From Pleodorina starrii (lineage: Eukaryota; Chlorophyta; Chlorophyceae; Chlamydomonadales; Volvocaceae), in the NCBI GenBank assembly GCA_030267565.1, contig BRXU01000011.1, forward strand, positions 1,602,501 to 1,666,500: 64,000 bases of DNA, in the 5' to 3' direction. Position numbers and translations under genes: made by a program. Positions 1-11,085 of the stretch are shown piece after piece (the first letter of the stretch is position 1; every line of letters begins with the position of its first letter). The notes under the pieces are model-generated. The model saw only the letters and a list, made by a program, of their open reading frames with translations. It was not told where the DNA came from and did not search any database.

Positions 1-756
1 TTGAGGGATTATTTTGACAATGCCCAGACGATGGGTAGACGATGCGCAGCGCCTTCATCAACGGCTGCGGGGGGAACCGGCGGGTCAGGTCTGCGAGCAG
101 CTCCGCCTCCATACGCGTGATCTGCTCCTTGACGTACGGTAAATGACCACCCGGTGCTCCAGCTCGCGGTCCACCTGCTTGATGAGCCGGCGGAAAGGCC
201 TACCCGCCTGGCCGGTGGATGGCGGGATGACGGAGATCTCCAGCTCGATATTGCTCACGGGCTGCATGCGGAAGCCAGCTGTGGATCTTGGCGACGAAGG
301 GATTGTTGCTGAGAACGCCCGCAGCCAGGTTGGTTCGGTGCGCCCGGCAGATGCCCACGGCAAAAGGGGCGGCCCATCCGTGAGCCGCCGGATGACACCC
401 GTGCGCTCACCCATCATGACGCCGGCGCCGTCTGCCCCAATAATGCCAACGACCTTCTGCGCCAGTTGGTCGGCCGTAAGGTGCAGCCGGCTGCGAAGCG
501 TGCTGAACAGCAGCAGGGTGCTCAGGCAGGTAGCCAGCATCCGTCCGGGGCCGAGCAGATCTGAGCCAGCTCGACGAACACAGCCTGGCGCGACCAGCCA
601 TGACGCAAGCGTCCAGGGCACAGCCATGCCTAATAAATTGTAAAGAACAAAATGCAGACTTGGCAATTTTCCTGCCGCCCACAGGCAACGCGCTGCTTCC
701 TGACAGTCCCTCGCCTGCTCTCGCTTATACCGCCGCGTTGCGCCAACCGCTACCAC
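1..756 (-). pseudogene. decayed hAT-like transposase fragment, runs off left edge
   Basis: On the minus strand one frame gives IIGADGAGVMMGERTGV. After a one-base frame change near 350 the next frame gives CRAHRTNLAAGVLSNNPF. The pair 'DGA-VM-G...GV' followed by 'C-AHR-NLA' is typical of the hAT-type transposase core, also seen in domesticated ZNF862-like proteins. Translation resumes in further frames down to base 1 (KEQITRMEAELLADL), so the copy has at least two frame breaks and continues beyond the window. No terminal inverted repeat or 8-bp target duplication is visible. It is a dead fragment. The family call is inferred from motif pattern only. Confidence 0.6.
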
Positions 757-1430
757 GGTACTTCCCCATCAGCAAATTCAAAATTTCTTCACCGTGCCGT
801 GCAGAATATCGCCTCAGAAGATTCGCAATGCTACGCGTCCTGCGATGCCACTGGGCACCAACACTGTTCCGTGCTCCCGGACTGCAGTCGAAGACGCATT
901 CAAGCGATACACTCGCTGATAATAAGCATAGTCCCGGGCATCAAGCATAAATTGTATATGTGTTTAATTATACGTTGCTGACAATGCTCCTCTCAATTAG
1001 ATCTTTCGGACCATCCAGTTGAGGAGGGCTAAGGTAAGAGCTGGTAAGAGCTACATTGAGCACTGTCGCCGAAAGAGTGGAACGCTGTGCATGATGTTCA
1101 TTGTAGCTACATCAATCTGCTCGAATAAAACTACGGCGAGCCGTCGAATGTGGTGACGCGAGACGTTGGGGTGGTGTCGACTCATCGCGACGTTGGGATA
1201 CTGTCGAGCTGTCGACCCACCCATCCGCAGTCCGTACTTCGAACCAATTGCTCAGAATTGCCATTTGTTGACAATATTAAGTTTACGGCATGTCTTTCTT
1301 GCGATCAGCCAAAGTCTGGCTGACACATCAGCGACTCACTGGCCCATACGAAACTCGATCCTGGCCGCAGGAACGCATCACTCCAAGAAGCCTTCATCAG
1401 CAAATCGAACATTTCCAGTAATCCGGCATT
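757..1430. other. intergenic, no gene seen
   Basis: This stretch is more A+T-rich than the flanks and has only short ORFs without family resemblance. It lies between the hAT-like fragment and the first possible exon of the hydrolase gene, so it may hold that gene's promoter and leader. No clear TATA element was recognised. Confidence 0.4.
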
Positions 1431-4400
1431 ATGGTCCGTCCCATCGCACCCGCGCCAAACTCCCTCGTCAACAGTACCGCGAGCGGCAGCAAGCCCTTTC
1501 ACCCTTCGTTAGCCACGCCGGGCACGCTTGCAGCAACGCGCCCGCGTCCCAAAGCCTCCGCCATGGGCCCCGTACTTCCAGCCTCAATCGCCGCCCCCGA
1601 CCCTTTGGGGGCCGCCGGGCGCCGTTCGGTGCCCCCGCCATGCAACAGCGGCGAGAGAGCCGTCGCGACGAGCGCCGACGACAGCAAGCCCCACAAGGGC
1701 GATGGCGCCGCAGCTGCCGCGGCGCACGGGCCGTCGGGCGCACCGCAACCGCCGGCAGCTTCGCCCCAGCTGCCGACCTACCAGCACCTCATCCTTCCTC
1801 GTGAGTGATCCAAATTCGAGCCACGTTGCGCCGCCCTGCATTCCACGCTGCGGGGCCGCTGTCGCGCTGTGGCTCCATTCCTCTTACCACAAGGTCCCAC
1901 GCAAACGGGCACGAGCACGAGGGGCTCTCCGCCGGCGCAAGGTTGTGGCCCCTGGCACTGCGCTCTCTGTGTGTGCGCTCGTGATGCCCCAGATGCATGC
2001 ATCGCCGCCTTACCGGCCGCCCACAGACTGCTGGCCACTACCGTAACTTGGGTTTGGAAAGGCAGCATATTTCGAAAGCAGAGCAAATGAAAGGTTTTGC
2101 CGCTTGCTGGGAGTGGGTTGAGGTGTGCAGGTGCGTGCATGCTCGTCCTGCGTAGACGCACGATGCACATGTGTTTTCCAGGCCAAACCGGCTCCCTGCC
2201 GCCGCCGCCGCCGCCGCCGCTGCTGCCGTCTCCTCATCCACATGTCGGCCGCCCGTAGCTCTGCCGCCGTCGCGCTCGCAGCCGTCTACAGCCGAGTCTG
2301 CTGCCGGGGCCACCGCGGCCGACACAGCTGCAACGTCGCCGGCCGCCGGTGAGCAGGGGGCGGCGGCGGAGGAGTGTCTGCTGGTCATCGTCCCAGGCGC
2401 GCTGCTGCCGCCCGCCGCCTTCAAAGCCCTGGCCGAGAGCATACAACAGGTACACCGGCCTGCGCTGCATGTGTGGTACAACCTACGTATGATGGTTTAT
2501 CCGGCCTCACGAAGACGGTGGGGGCAGGACTTGGTTTCGGAGCTGGGCGGCACGTTAAGCGCTGGCACCGCTAACCGACACCCTGCATGCTGAGGGTCTG
2601 GAAGACTGGAACCCTCAGTAACAACAGAACAACACACAACAATAAGAGTAAACGACCCCTGCCTTCCCCATCTACATGCAAGGGTGCATTGCATCGACCA
2701 CCTTCCGAATTCGAATCTGTAATTCAAATCCAAACCCTAAGTCAAATGAGTCAGTGCAGACCTTTGACAGCTTTCCCCAGCTTTCCCCAGGTAATCCTCA
2801 GGTAATATCCCAGGTAACTGCGTTGCGTTCCCCTCGCCCCGGGCCGTTCTTATTACTCCCCAGCTAGCCGGACTGCCCAACCCAAATCCAACGCCACACA
2901 ACGCCACGTCACGCCACCCTGCACCCCACCCCGGCAGGCGGCGGCGCCCCACCTGCGGATGTGGGTCGGCGTGCTCAATCTGAACTTCCTGGACATCCAA
3001 AAGGCCCTGTGCGGCCCGGACGCGACGATCCCTGTGAGCCGACCCTCTCAGCCCCTCTCAGCTCCTCCTGGGATCTAGGACTGCATCAGATACCGGTAGT
3101 GAGCGAGGCATATCGAGGCTAAGCTGTATCGGTCGCGGTATCGTTCGCCCCGGTGTCCTAACTACGGCACTCTTTGAGCCGTCAGCATTCCGTATTTCTT
3201 TGTGCATTCTTCCCTCCATAACGAATGATTCGGTGGTGTTCAGTGTCCGGCCGCGACCGGCAGCGACCCCCCGAGCGACCGCATGACACCATGTTCCCCT
3301 GCGGAGGCTTGAAACCCCAAATGACCCCAAATGAGGTTTAGGGGATGAAAGCCGCAGGAGCGGACAATTGCCTTTACTTCATTCAACATGGTGGCCACGC
3401 GACATCCACAGCCGCCACTGCACACGCCACTAAGCCGCCACCAAGGCGGCCTCCAGCTGCCCCCGCCCCCTGATATTTCTGGTGGTGATGGTGATGGACT
3501 GCTGGTTGTGGTGTTGGCTTCGCAGGATGTGCTGCGGGCAATGGACGAGTGCGGCGCATTCGGCACGCTCCTGTGTCAAGTGGTCGAGCAGGCGGCTGGC
3601 CAGGGTTTCGTGCCGCGCAGGGAGGGAACCGGTGAGCCAACCAACCACCAACCAGGATACAACGAACTAACCAACCAACCAACCAGTTAAATCAACCAAC
3701 AAATGAACGCGCCAGAACGCATGGACGTAGGGCAACACTGTGCCGGTAATCCTGGGCGCCAAGCGAGGGCGTGGGTTGCACTAGCCGGTGCCACGCACGC
3801 CTCGCCGCACCTCCCCACCCCTCCCGCCTCCCCCCTTCCTCGCGCGCCCTCTCGCCGCCTTGCCGCCCCTTCCGCATCGACCCACGGGTCGCAGTCCGCC
3901 TGTCCAACCTGGCCGTGGTCTGTCAGTCCGCCGGCTGCTACGGCTTCGCGCCCGCCGCCGCCAAGTCCGCAGCCGCCACGGTGCTGCTGGGCGGCGTGCC
4001 CAACTCCCCCGACTATATGCAGATGGGCGTGTTTAGCATGGAGGCCTGGCCCAGGTGAGTGGCGTTGCGTGTTCGCTCGCGCGGTTGTAACTTTTGGGTC
4101 AAGGCGAATCCGTGTGTGCGTGTGCGTGCATGTCTGTGTGTGTGTGTGTGCGCGAGAGGGGGGGCGTGGCGGCTGGCGTGAAGCCTGGCCTGATGGCAGC
4201 AGCGAGTGGCCTTGGCCACATGTCGCGCGGGAGTTGGGAGTTGGTGCCGCGGAGCCGAAACCCAAAACCGAAACCCTAAATTTCGCCAAAGGTATCGCCG
4301 GAAGGGCCGTCATGTTTGTGTGGTTGTATGGTGGACGGTGCGCTGTGGCTGGGGTGACGAGGAAGGCTGTGACGCAAATGCAGGGTCCCAGGGCGCCCGG

Positions 4401-7400
4401 GCATTGCGGCGGCCGGCCAACCCCAATATCTGCCCGCCTGCGTCCTGACTCCTGAGCCTCCGCCCAGATCTCCCTACCTCATCGCACCCCCTGCCCCTCC
4501 ACCCCCACTTTACCTGAACCACCAGTATCGCTCCGCTCTCCTGGTTTTCGCTGGTCACCACCCTTCGTTTGCGCTCCAAGCCTTCCTGCACCGCCATCGC
4601 CACCGCCATCGCCACCGTCACGCCCACCTTTCACCCCGCCGCGCTGTCACCTATGTCCCACGCACAGGCCGCTGATGATGGTGGTGGGGGAGCTTGACGG
4701 CCAGATGCGGTGGCCGCTGCTGTCGAGCTACATCGCGGAAAGCGCCGCCATGGCCACAAAATTCGGACCCGCGTGAGCGCGTGCGTGACTGCGTGTGTAT
4801 GTGTGTGCACACTTGGCTGCGGAGGGACTGACTGCGGACTTGGACTGTGGGCGGGAAGTTGCTGCTGGCGGTCTGCACGAATTGGATCGTTAGGTCCTAT
4901 TAAGTAACTTCCCGCACAGCGCCTTCACGTTTAGATTGGCAGTGGGTGCGCAACGCAAGATTCAGGGCGCTACCGGCAAATGCGTGTGTTTGTGTGTGTT
5001 TGAGTGTGATGAATGGTTGGATTCGGTGTCAGGCGTAGCAGTGGAACATGCTCTATAGATTATAGTACAGCCGAGCGCAGCACGTGTTCGACGGCTGGAC
5101 CCCATCGCCCCATCTACCAATCCGCCCCATTCCCGCGGCCCCCAACACACGTACCCTCGCCACCGCCGCATCCGACCACCCTCCCACCCGTCCGTCAATC
5201 CACCTAACCACCCCTCTCTCCCCGCTCTCCCAAACCCTCCTCCAGGTTCGCTGCTGCGGCCAAGCCCGTGGTGGTGGTCCCGGGTGTCAACCATGGCAAC
5301 ACCTCCAGCGGGGAGGCGCGGGTGCAGCGGGGGGACATCACCGCGGGGGTGGCCCACCACTCCACCTGCATGAGCGTGAGCAGGGCAAGGAGGTGGCACG
5401 GACGGGGCTGGAACCCCCTGGCTTGCTTCAACGGCTCGCGGTCGGTTACCGTACTGCTCGCAGTTTGGGGTCTCGCGCTCGTCTGTATACCGTGACAAAA
5501 GGGAAGGGAAGGGCGTTCCTCCATCACGCCCGGTCTCGCGCTCTCGCCCCTCCCCCTCATGCCCCTTTGTTTCCGCAATTGTTTGCCCCCTCGCGCCCGC
5601 CTCTCCCCCGATTGGCACCTGGTGTCATCTGCCATCTCTCCCCTGCCCCGTCCCGCCTTATACACCCCTGCCTCGTCCCGATGACTTCGCTGCGGTTCTC
5701 CCGTCCTCACCCCGGCCCTGCCCCTGCCTCCCCAGTCTCTGGGCGGCCTGATCACGTCATTCGTCACCACCCACCTGGCCGCCCCGGGACAGACCCGGAG
5801 CCAGGTGAGGGGGAAAGGGGAGGGTTGGCACAGCATTAGCGAGGGCACACACGCGCACACTCGTCATCGGGTCATCTTAGGCACTAACAAACGAATAACT
5901 GTGTGCGCTGGCATTTCTCCGACCTTTCGCCGACCCTTCTCCTTCAATGTGCCTGACCTTTCTCCTTGCCGCCCTGCTGTCGTCCCCTAATGCGGCTGCT
6001 GCATCTGCCTCGATGCTGCTGCTGCTGCAGGCGAGGCGGGCCCTGCTGGACGCTGTACGGCAGAGCGCGCAGCTGACGGCGCCGTACTGCATCGCACGTG
6101 GCCTGGGCGACCCCGCCGCGGCCTTTGCTGCTGCTGCTACGCTGCCCGCTCCGGACCTCCCCTCCCCTTCCCCCTGCAAAGGTCCCTGCCGTGTGGGCGG
6201 GCTGGTGGCGGGGGCACAACGCGTCGCAGGCCGGGCGAATTCCACGTGAGTACCGTAAATCTGAATGAGAAAGGCGGCACATGGGATTCGAACTTGTGAC
6301 GTGTGACGTGTGAGGAAAGAGAGCACCTGAGCGTCAAGGGCGTGAAGGTTGTGACGCACGCTGGAGGCACAACATGGCACTCGCTCCCTGCGCCATCGCA
6401 CCGTTGGGCCATCTGCCGCAACCCCCCCGCTCACTCCCTTCGTTGCAATGCTTGTCCACATGCGCAAACCCTCCCGCCGCCCCCCGCCCGCCGCCCTTTC
6501 CCTTTCCCTTTCCCCGGCGCTTCAGCGCGCTTCCCCCGGGTGAGGTGGTGGCTGCGGAGGCTCAGGCGGTGGAGCTACAGAGGGCGGTGCTGGCGGGGTT
6601 GCCGCCCTCGCAGCTGCAGCGGCTGGCGGTGGTGGCGACTGCGCACACAGATGTGAGGATGGGGGAAGGGAGGGGCGGGGCGGGGAGGGTCGAGGGCAGG
6701 ACTGGAAAGCGGTGGCGAGATGGGGCTAGTACTGCCACACACGGTGGTGAGATAGGGCTGTTGTCAGCGCACCACACGTTGCCTTGCCCCTTGGCCTGCC
6801 CGGCGCCGCCCTCTCCCTCTTTACCGGTATCCCTGCACCCTGGCCTGCCATGTCCCGCCCTGCCCTACGCCCATACCGTTCCCTTCCTCTCTTCCCTCCG
6901 TTCGCTACCTCAGATGGAGACATTTCTGTACAGCCAGCCGTTGATGATGCCGTTGGAGGAGGGCGGGGAGGACGGCGGCGGCAACAGTGGCCGGTGGCTC
7001 CTCCATGTGCACGTGATGCTGCACTTCAGGCGCGTTGGGCCGCGCCGCGCTGCACTCACAGCCCACCGCTCACCACTCACAGCGAAGAGCTTCGCTCACT
7101 CTCTACTGCAACGTCCTCCCGTGCGTTGGCCTCCCCGCCTTCACTGTTGCCTGCTACTTCCGCCATAACCAGCGGCGGTCTGGCCACCGTCCGCTACCCG
7201 TCGGTAGGCAGCAGCGCGCCGCTGCCCTTGTGCTGAGCTCCCGCTGCTGCGGTTGATGATGTTCCCGCTGCTGCTGTCGCCGTTGACGTGGCCCGACAGG
7301 TCAATGGACGCCCCCGGCCAGTTCCTGGCTCCTCAGGCCCCCGACTACTGGCTCAAGATGAAGTGCGCGGCCTTCGTGGCGGCGGTGGGAGACCCGTGTG

Positions 7401-8226
7401 ACATGGGAGGGCGCAGAGAGGGGCAGCTGCGGTGGGGGCATGGCCAACGGCGGGCAGCGCCAGAGGTGGTTGTAATATGTGTTGGGGTGGGGTGCTCAGA
7501 CTCCTCATCTGGTCAGATTCGAACTCGCCCTCTATCGTCCCCGCTTCCCGTCCGCTCTACACCCTCTCCCTCGCAGATGCTGGGCCTGCCCGACCCCTCG
7601 CAGTACACCAGCCCCACCCCCTCCGAGCTCAACCGCCTGGCTCTGGAGACGGCCCTGGCGGCGGTGCCGGCCGGGGTGGCGGAGCGCTACCGGGCCCTGG
7701 GCCGCCCGATGGAATTCGGACCCGATGTGTAGGTCCTAGGACTGGGAAGACCTGCTGGTGTGCTTGCTGTGCTGATGTTCGCAACCTGCAGGTCCTTCCT
7801 CTTTCGTACCCCTCCCTCAACGCCCCCACCCCGCCCTCCGCATCCGCCAGGGACGTCCTGGCCCCCGGTCCCGACGGCGCTCCGCCCGCCGCCGCGACAC
7901 CCGAGGCCTTCGTCCGCCACACCCGCCTCTCCTTCCAGTACCCACCTCCAGCGCCCCCCGAACACGCCCCCGCCACCCCAAGCCCTTCCGCGACTTCTGC
8001 CCCAGCCTCCGCGGCAGCGGTGCCTGCGACGGGAGGGGACAGCCGCCCCGGCGCCGTGCGGCTGTGCAGTCCGTACCTGCGGGTAGAGCCACCCGCCGAT
8101 GTGGGCTCTCGGCCGCCCAGTGAGACGCGCTTCCTGGGGCCCTACTACGCCAAGCTGGTGTCGGTGGCTCAGGCGATGGAGTGGGTTGCGTTGGACAGCC
8201 TGCGGCTGATTGACACACCCTGGTGA
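1431..8226 (+). CDS. alpha/beta-hydrolase fold protein, ~14 exons
   Basis: A serine-hydrolase-fold protein of about 811 residues by my model; substrate unknown. Exons in consistent phase: 2182-2449, 2938-3033, 3526-3631, 3895-4054, 4668-4772, 5246-5375, 5736-5804, 6031-6245, 6526-6652, 6914-7029, 7300-7384, 7577-7726, 7792-8226. A first exon near 1431-1804 is a guess; its donor is weak. Evidence for the fold: an early beta strand (CLLVIVPGALLPP), a nucleophile elbow VVCQSAGCYGF (CxSxG rather than GxSxG), the acid-loop motif VVGELDGQ, and the histidine loop VVVPGVNHGN. The order Ser, Asp, His is correct. The C-terminal half has no domain I can name and ends LDSLRLIDTPW. The 6914-7029 exon needs a GC-AG intron to stay in frame. 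Fold confident, substrate not. Confidence 0.72.
4108..4154. repeat. (GT)n microsatellite in hydrolase intron
   Basis: An imperfect GT/GC alternating purine-pyrimidine tract lies in the intron after the nucleophile-elbow exon. It could adopt Z-DNA, but its common occurrence in such introns makes a function unlikely. Confidence 0.7.
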
Positions 8227-9035
8227 TGAGAGGAGGGCCAGAGAGCGGCCAGAGAGTAGTAAGAAAGGAGTCGAACCGCGGTTAAAGTAACCGCAGCAGT
8301 CAGAGGTAGACCGCTGCGGTCCCCACAGCGGGTCCCACAGCAAGTGTTCAGGGGGAGGCCTGGGGAGGCCTTGGTAGCGAAAGGGGGGCCATAAAGGGAC
8401 GGAGGCGACGCAGGCAAACGCGGGCCCGGTAATACGCACCAACGTGCCTGTTACCAGTCTTACCTGGTCCCAGACGAGCTATCGCGTAGCCGCCAGGCCA
8501 ACAAGCGAAGAAGTACGCTGGGTTGGGGCGGGGCAGGATAGCGAGTTGATGCCCGCGTGTCCGGGTTGACGCGTCGGGATTGTGTGAGGGTGAGATTCGG
8601 CTGATGGTACCGTTTTTGGTGCCGACACCCCACGAAGGTTGGCGGATTCGGTGAAGCACAGAAGGCTGGGAGACAGGAGAGACTGTGGGATGCTGAATGC
8701 TGAGAGCGAGGATGTTGCACGGATCGAGGAGATTGCAGTGGCGAGCTGGCAGTAGGGTCGTGATGTGGCATTCTGTGCTAAAGGCGGGCCCAGAGGGTCC
8801 AAGGGGGCTTCATACGAGATACGACACCCAGTCGCCACAGCAGGGTCGAAAGGGTGGAGGCGGTGGCAATGTCCGCATGTTCGCTTTGTAACGAGGGTCT
8901 CTGGAAGGCCCCCAGCACCGCCGCACCAACATCGCCGCATGGGAAGGAAACCCGGGAGGGGAAAGAAAGAAGATACCGCAGCGAATGAAGGGACCCGGGA
9001 GGGGAGGGCAAGAAAGGGGATGCAGGCCGGCCACC
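8227..9035. other. 3' flanks of two convergent genes
   Basis: The hydrolase gene ends on the left and the methyltransferase gene ends on the right (minus strand), so this is shared 3' flank. A TGTAA element, the usual green-algal polyadenylation signal, is at 8887-8891 on the plus strand. Two short hairpins (7-bp stems) lie around 8278-8315. No coding region is supported. Confidence 0.45.
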
Positions 9036-10298
9036 TCAGCTACCGGCAGTGCCCGCCAGCGTCACTCGCAGCACCCGCCCCGGCCTCGCCGCCCCGTCCA
9101 CGTCCACGTCCACCGCCACCAGCGTCTCCACCACACAGCCCCGCGCCCTGAGCTCCCGCTCCACCGCCTCCTTGCGCACAAACAGCTTCGAGTCGGCACC
9201 CGCGCGCTCCACAAACGCCATGAAGCACGCCCGCGGCTGCTGCTGCTGCTGCTGCGGTTCCTGCTGCTGCCGCTGTGCAGGTGCGAACGTGGACGGCTCG
9301 CTGCCTGCCGGCGGCAGCGGCGGCGGCGCTGCGGCGGCGGCTGAGGCGGCGGCGCTGGGCACACGACCACGAGACAGCACCGCCAGCACCACATCTATGA
9401 AAGCGTGGAAGATGTCCATCAGCCAAATCGTGTCCTGCAAGAGCGCAGCGCAGCGCAGCGCAGCAGAGGCAGTAGGCGTGAAGCAGTAGGCAGATCTCCT
9501 ACGGGGCGCCAGCAGCAGCAGAAGCACCAGCAAAGGCAAGAGAGACATGAAGCAGAACCGTTTGCCGCGCACATTACAGGACGAGACTTGCGTACTGGCT
9601 AGCCGCAGCTGCGCCCTCTAGTGGGCGGTGCTTACCACGGCCAGGATAAAGTCAGCGTCCCGTGGGTCGTTCCCGCCCGCCCGCACTTGCGGCTCCAGCG
9701 GCTCCGTCCAGTCAAGCGGCATCACCGCCGCGCTCCCCTGCCCGACCCGAACAGCCCCCGCCCAGGGCCCCGCGTCCCGCCGCTCTGGCTGCCGCTGCTG
9801 CCCCTCGGTGCCACCTCCTGCCACTGCAGCGCCTTCATCCGCCCCTGGAGCGGCCGCCTCACCAGGCGCCCCTGACATTGTTGTCCCCGTTGCAGCCGCT
9901 GATGCCCCCGGTGCTTCTGATTCTGTTGCTGTTGCGGCGGCGGAGGCGAGCGCGTTGCGCTGGACGTTGGCCCGCAGCGCTCCCTCGCACACGGAGGACA
10001 AGTCTGTGAGGAGCACGTGCGCCCCGCATGCGGCGGCGGCCAAGCCCGCCAGGCCTGTGCCCGACCCCAGGTCCAGCACCCGACGTCCGGCCAGCAGACG
10101 ACCCAGGTCGTGCGCGCTGCGGGGACGCTCGGCGGAAGGTGCGCCGGCGCCGTCGGGAGGGTCGCTGCGTGTGCTGCACGCGCCGTCGATGGGCAGGGGT
10201 GTTGAGCGTAGCAGGCGCAGCAGGAGCCAGTTGGCCTCCCAGAGCAGGAAACCCGTCGAGCCGGCTATCGTATAGTCCGAATCGAAGAAGTATGGATC
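9036..10298 (-). CDS. METTL21-like protein-lysine methyltransferase (N-terminus unresolved)
   Basis: A class-I SAM-dependent methyltransferase of the METTL21/family-16 type, which trimethylates lysines on proteins such as chaperones and elongation factors; the target here is unknown. Two firm exons: 10298-9636 and 9434-9036 (353 codons including stop), joined in phase 0 across a 201-bp intron. Seen: pre-motif DPYFFDSDYTIAGSTGFLLW, SAM-binding LDLGSGTGLAGLAA, post-I LLTDLSS, the PLDWTEPLEP segment, and DADFILAV joined to DTIWLMDIFHAF, the usual post-IV region. An Ala/Gly/Gln-rich insert separates motifs, and a second precedes the last strands. An upstream exon starting near 10651 (MHPMNAANDDAS) probably supplies the N-terminus, but I found no donor that keeps phase. 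Divergent from RIC1. Confidence 0.78.
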
Positions 10299-10651
10299 CT
10301 GGCGAGGGGCGATAGCACGGCAGGGTTGTACGACATTAATAAGCTTTCGTAAAGACAGGATACACGGGGTTGGGGGCAGCACGAGGGTCTCCTGCCCCCA
10401 AACGCAGGCGTCCGGTGAAAGGATTGCGATGCACTCCACCGGATAAAGGGTCTTCGGGGTAGTGACGCAAGAAGTTCGTGACTACCTAGCGCCCGCAGCT
10501 TGACACGTGCCTGTGCGTCGAAATGCTCCAAATTACGCTTGGAGATGGTTATCTTGAAGTTATTGACAGTCACCGTCACGTAAACCTGCGGCCCGGCCAC
10601 CGTTGTAGTCGGCTCGCTGGCATCGTCATTCGCGGCGTTCATGGGGTGCAT

Positions 10652-11085
10652 GGCACTCTGTAGGGAATCATTAAGCGTCACAATAACCGCAATAAATCTG
10701 GCACGTCTGATCAGGCCAGGCTCTTTCGGCGTCTGCGCAGTGACAGCGACAGTGGCACTACTAGTGACACCACATGTCGGTCTGGCTGTGACGCCAGTTG
10801 TATGTGTTTCTCTATAATGGACTTCCGACAATGGGCGCGTCACACTTGTTTGCGCACGGGGGCACGGCAACGACGTACGCATCCGTTTCCGTTCCACCGT
10901 TCGATTCCGTTTGCCGAGCCTTCGTAACTTAGTCGTCAATTTCCCAAGTGTTATGTAACTAAACCAAACTGTCACATAGTATATGGGACTATGCGGCGTA
11001 AGAATTCCGCGATGCTAAGCCTGCAGCCGAGCGTTGGAGAGACAAAGCCTGCAACATGGTCTTGATTTGAGTGCACATCATCAGG
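10652..11085. promoter_or_regulatory. divergent intergenic region (methyltransferase / RIC1)
   Basis: About 0.43 kb separates the presumed first exon of the minus-strand methyltransferase from the RIC1 start codon, so both promoters should lie here. An open minus-strand frame continues through part of it, but its translation looks random. No TATA box was assigned. Confidence 0.4.

Noticed and set aside
6280..6300. tRNA-like T-loop sequence (GTTCGAATCCC on minus)
   Set aside because: No matching acceptor stem, anticodon arm or D-loop at the right distance; it lies inside a hydrolase intron.
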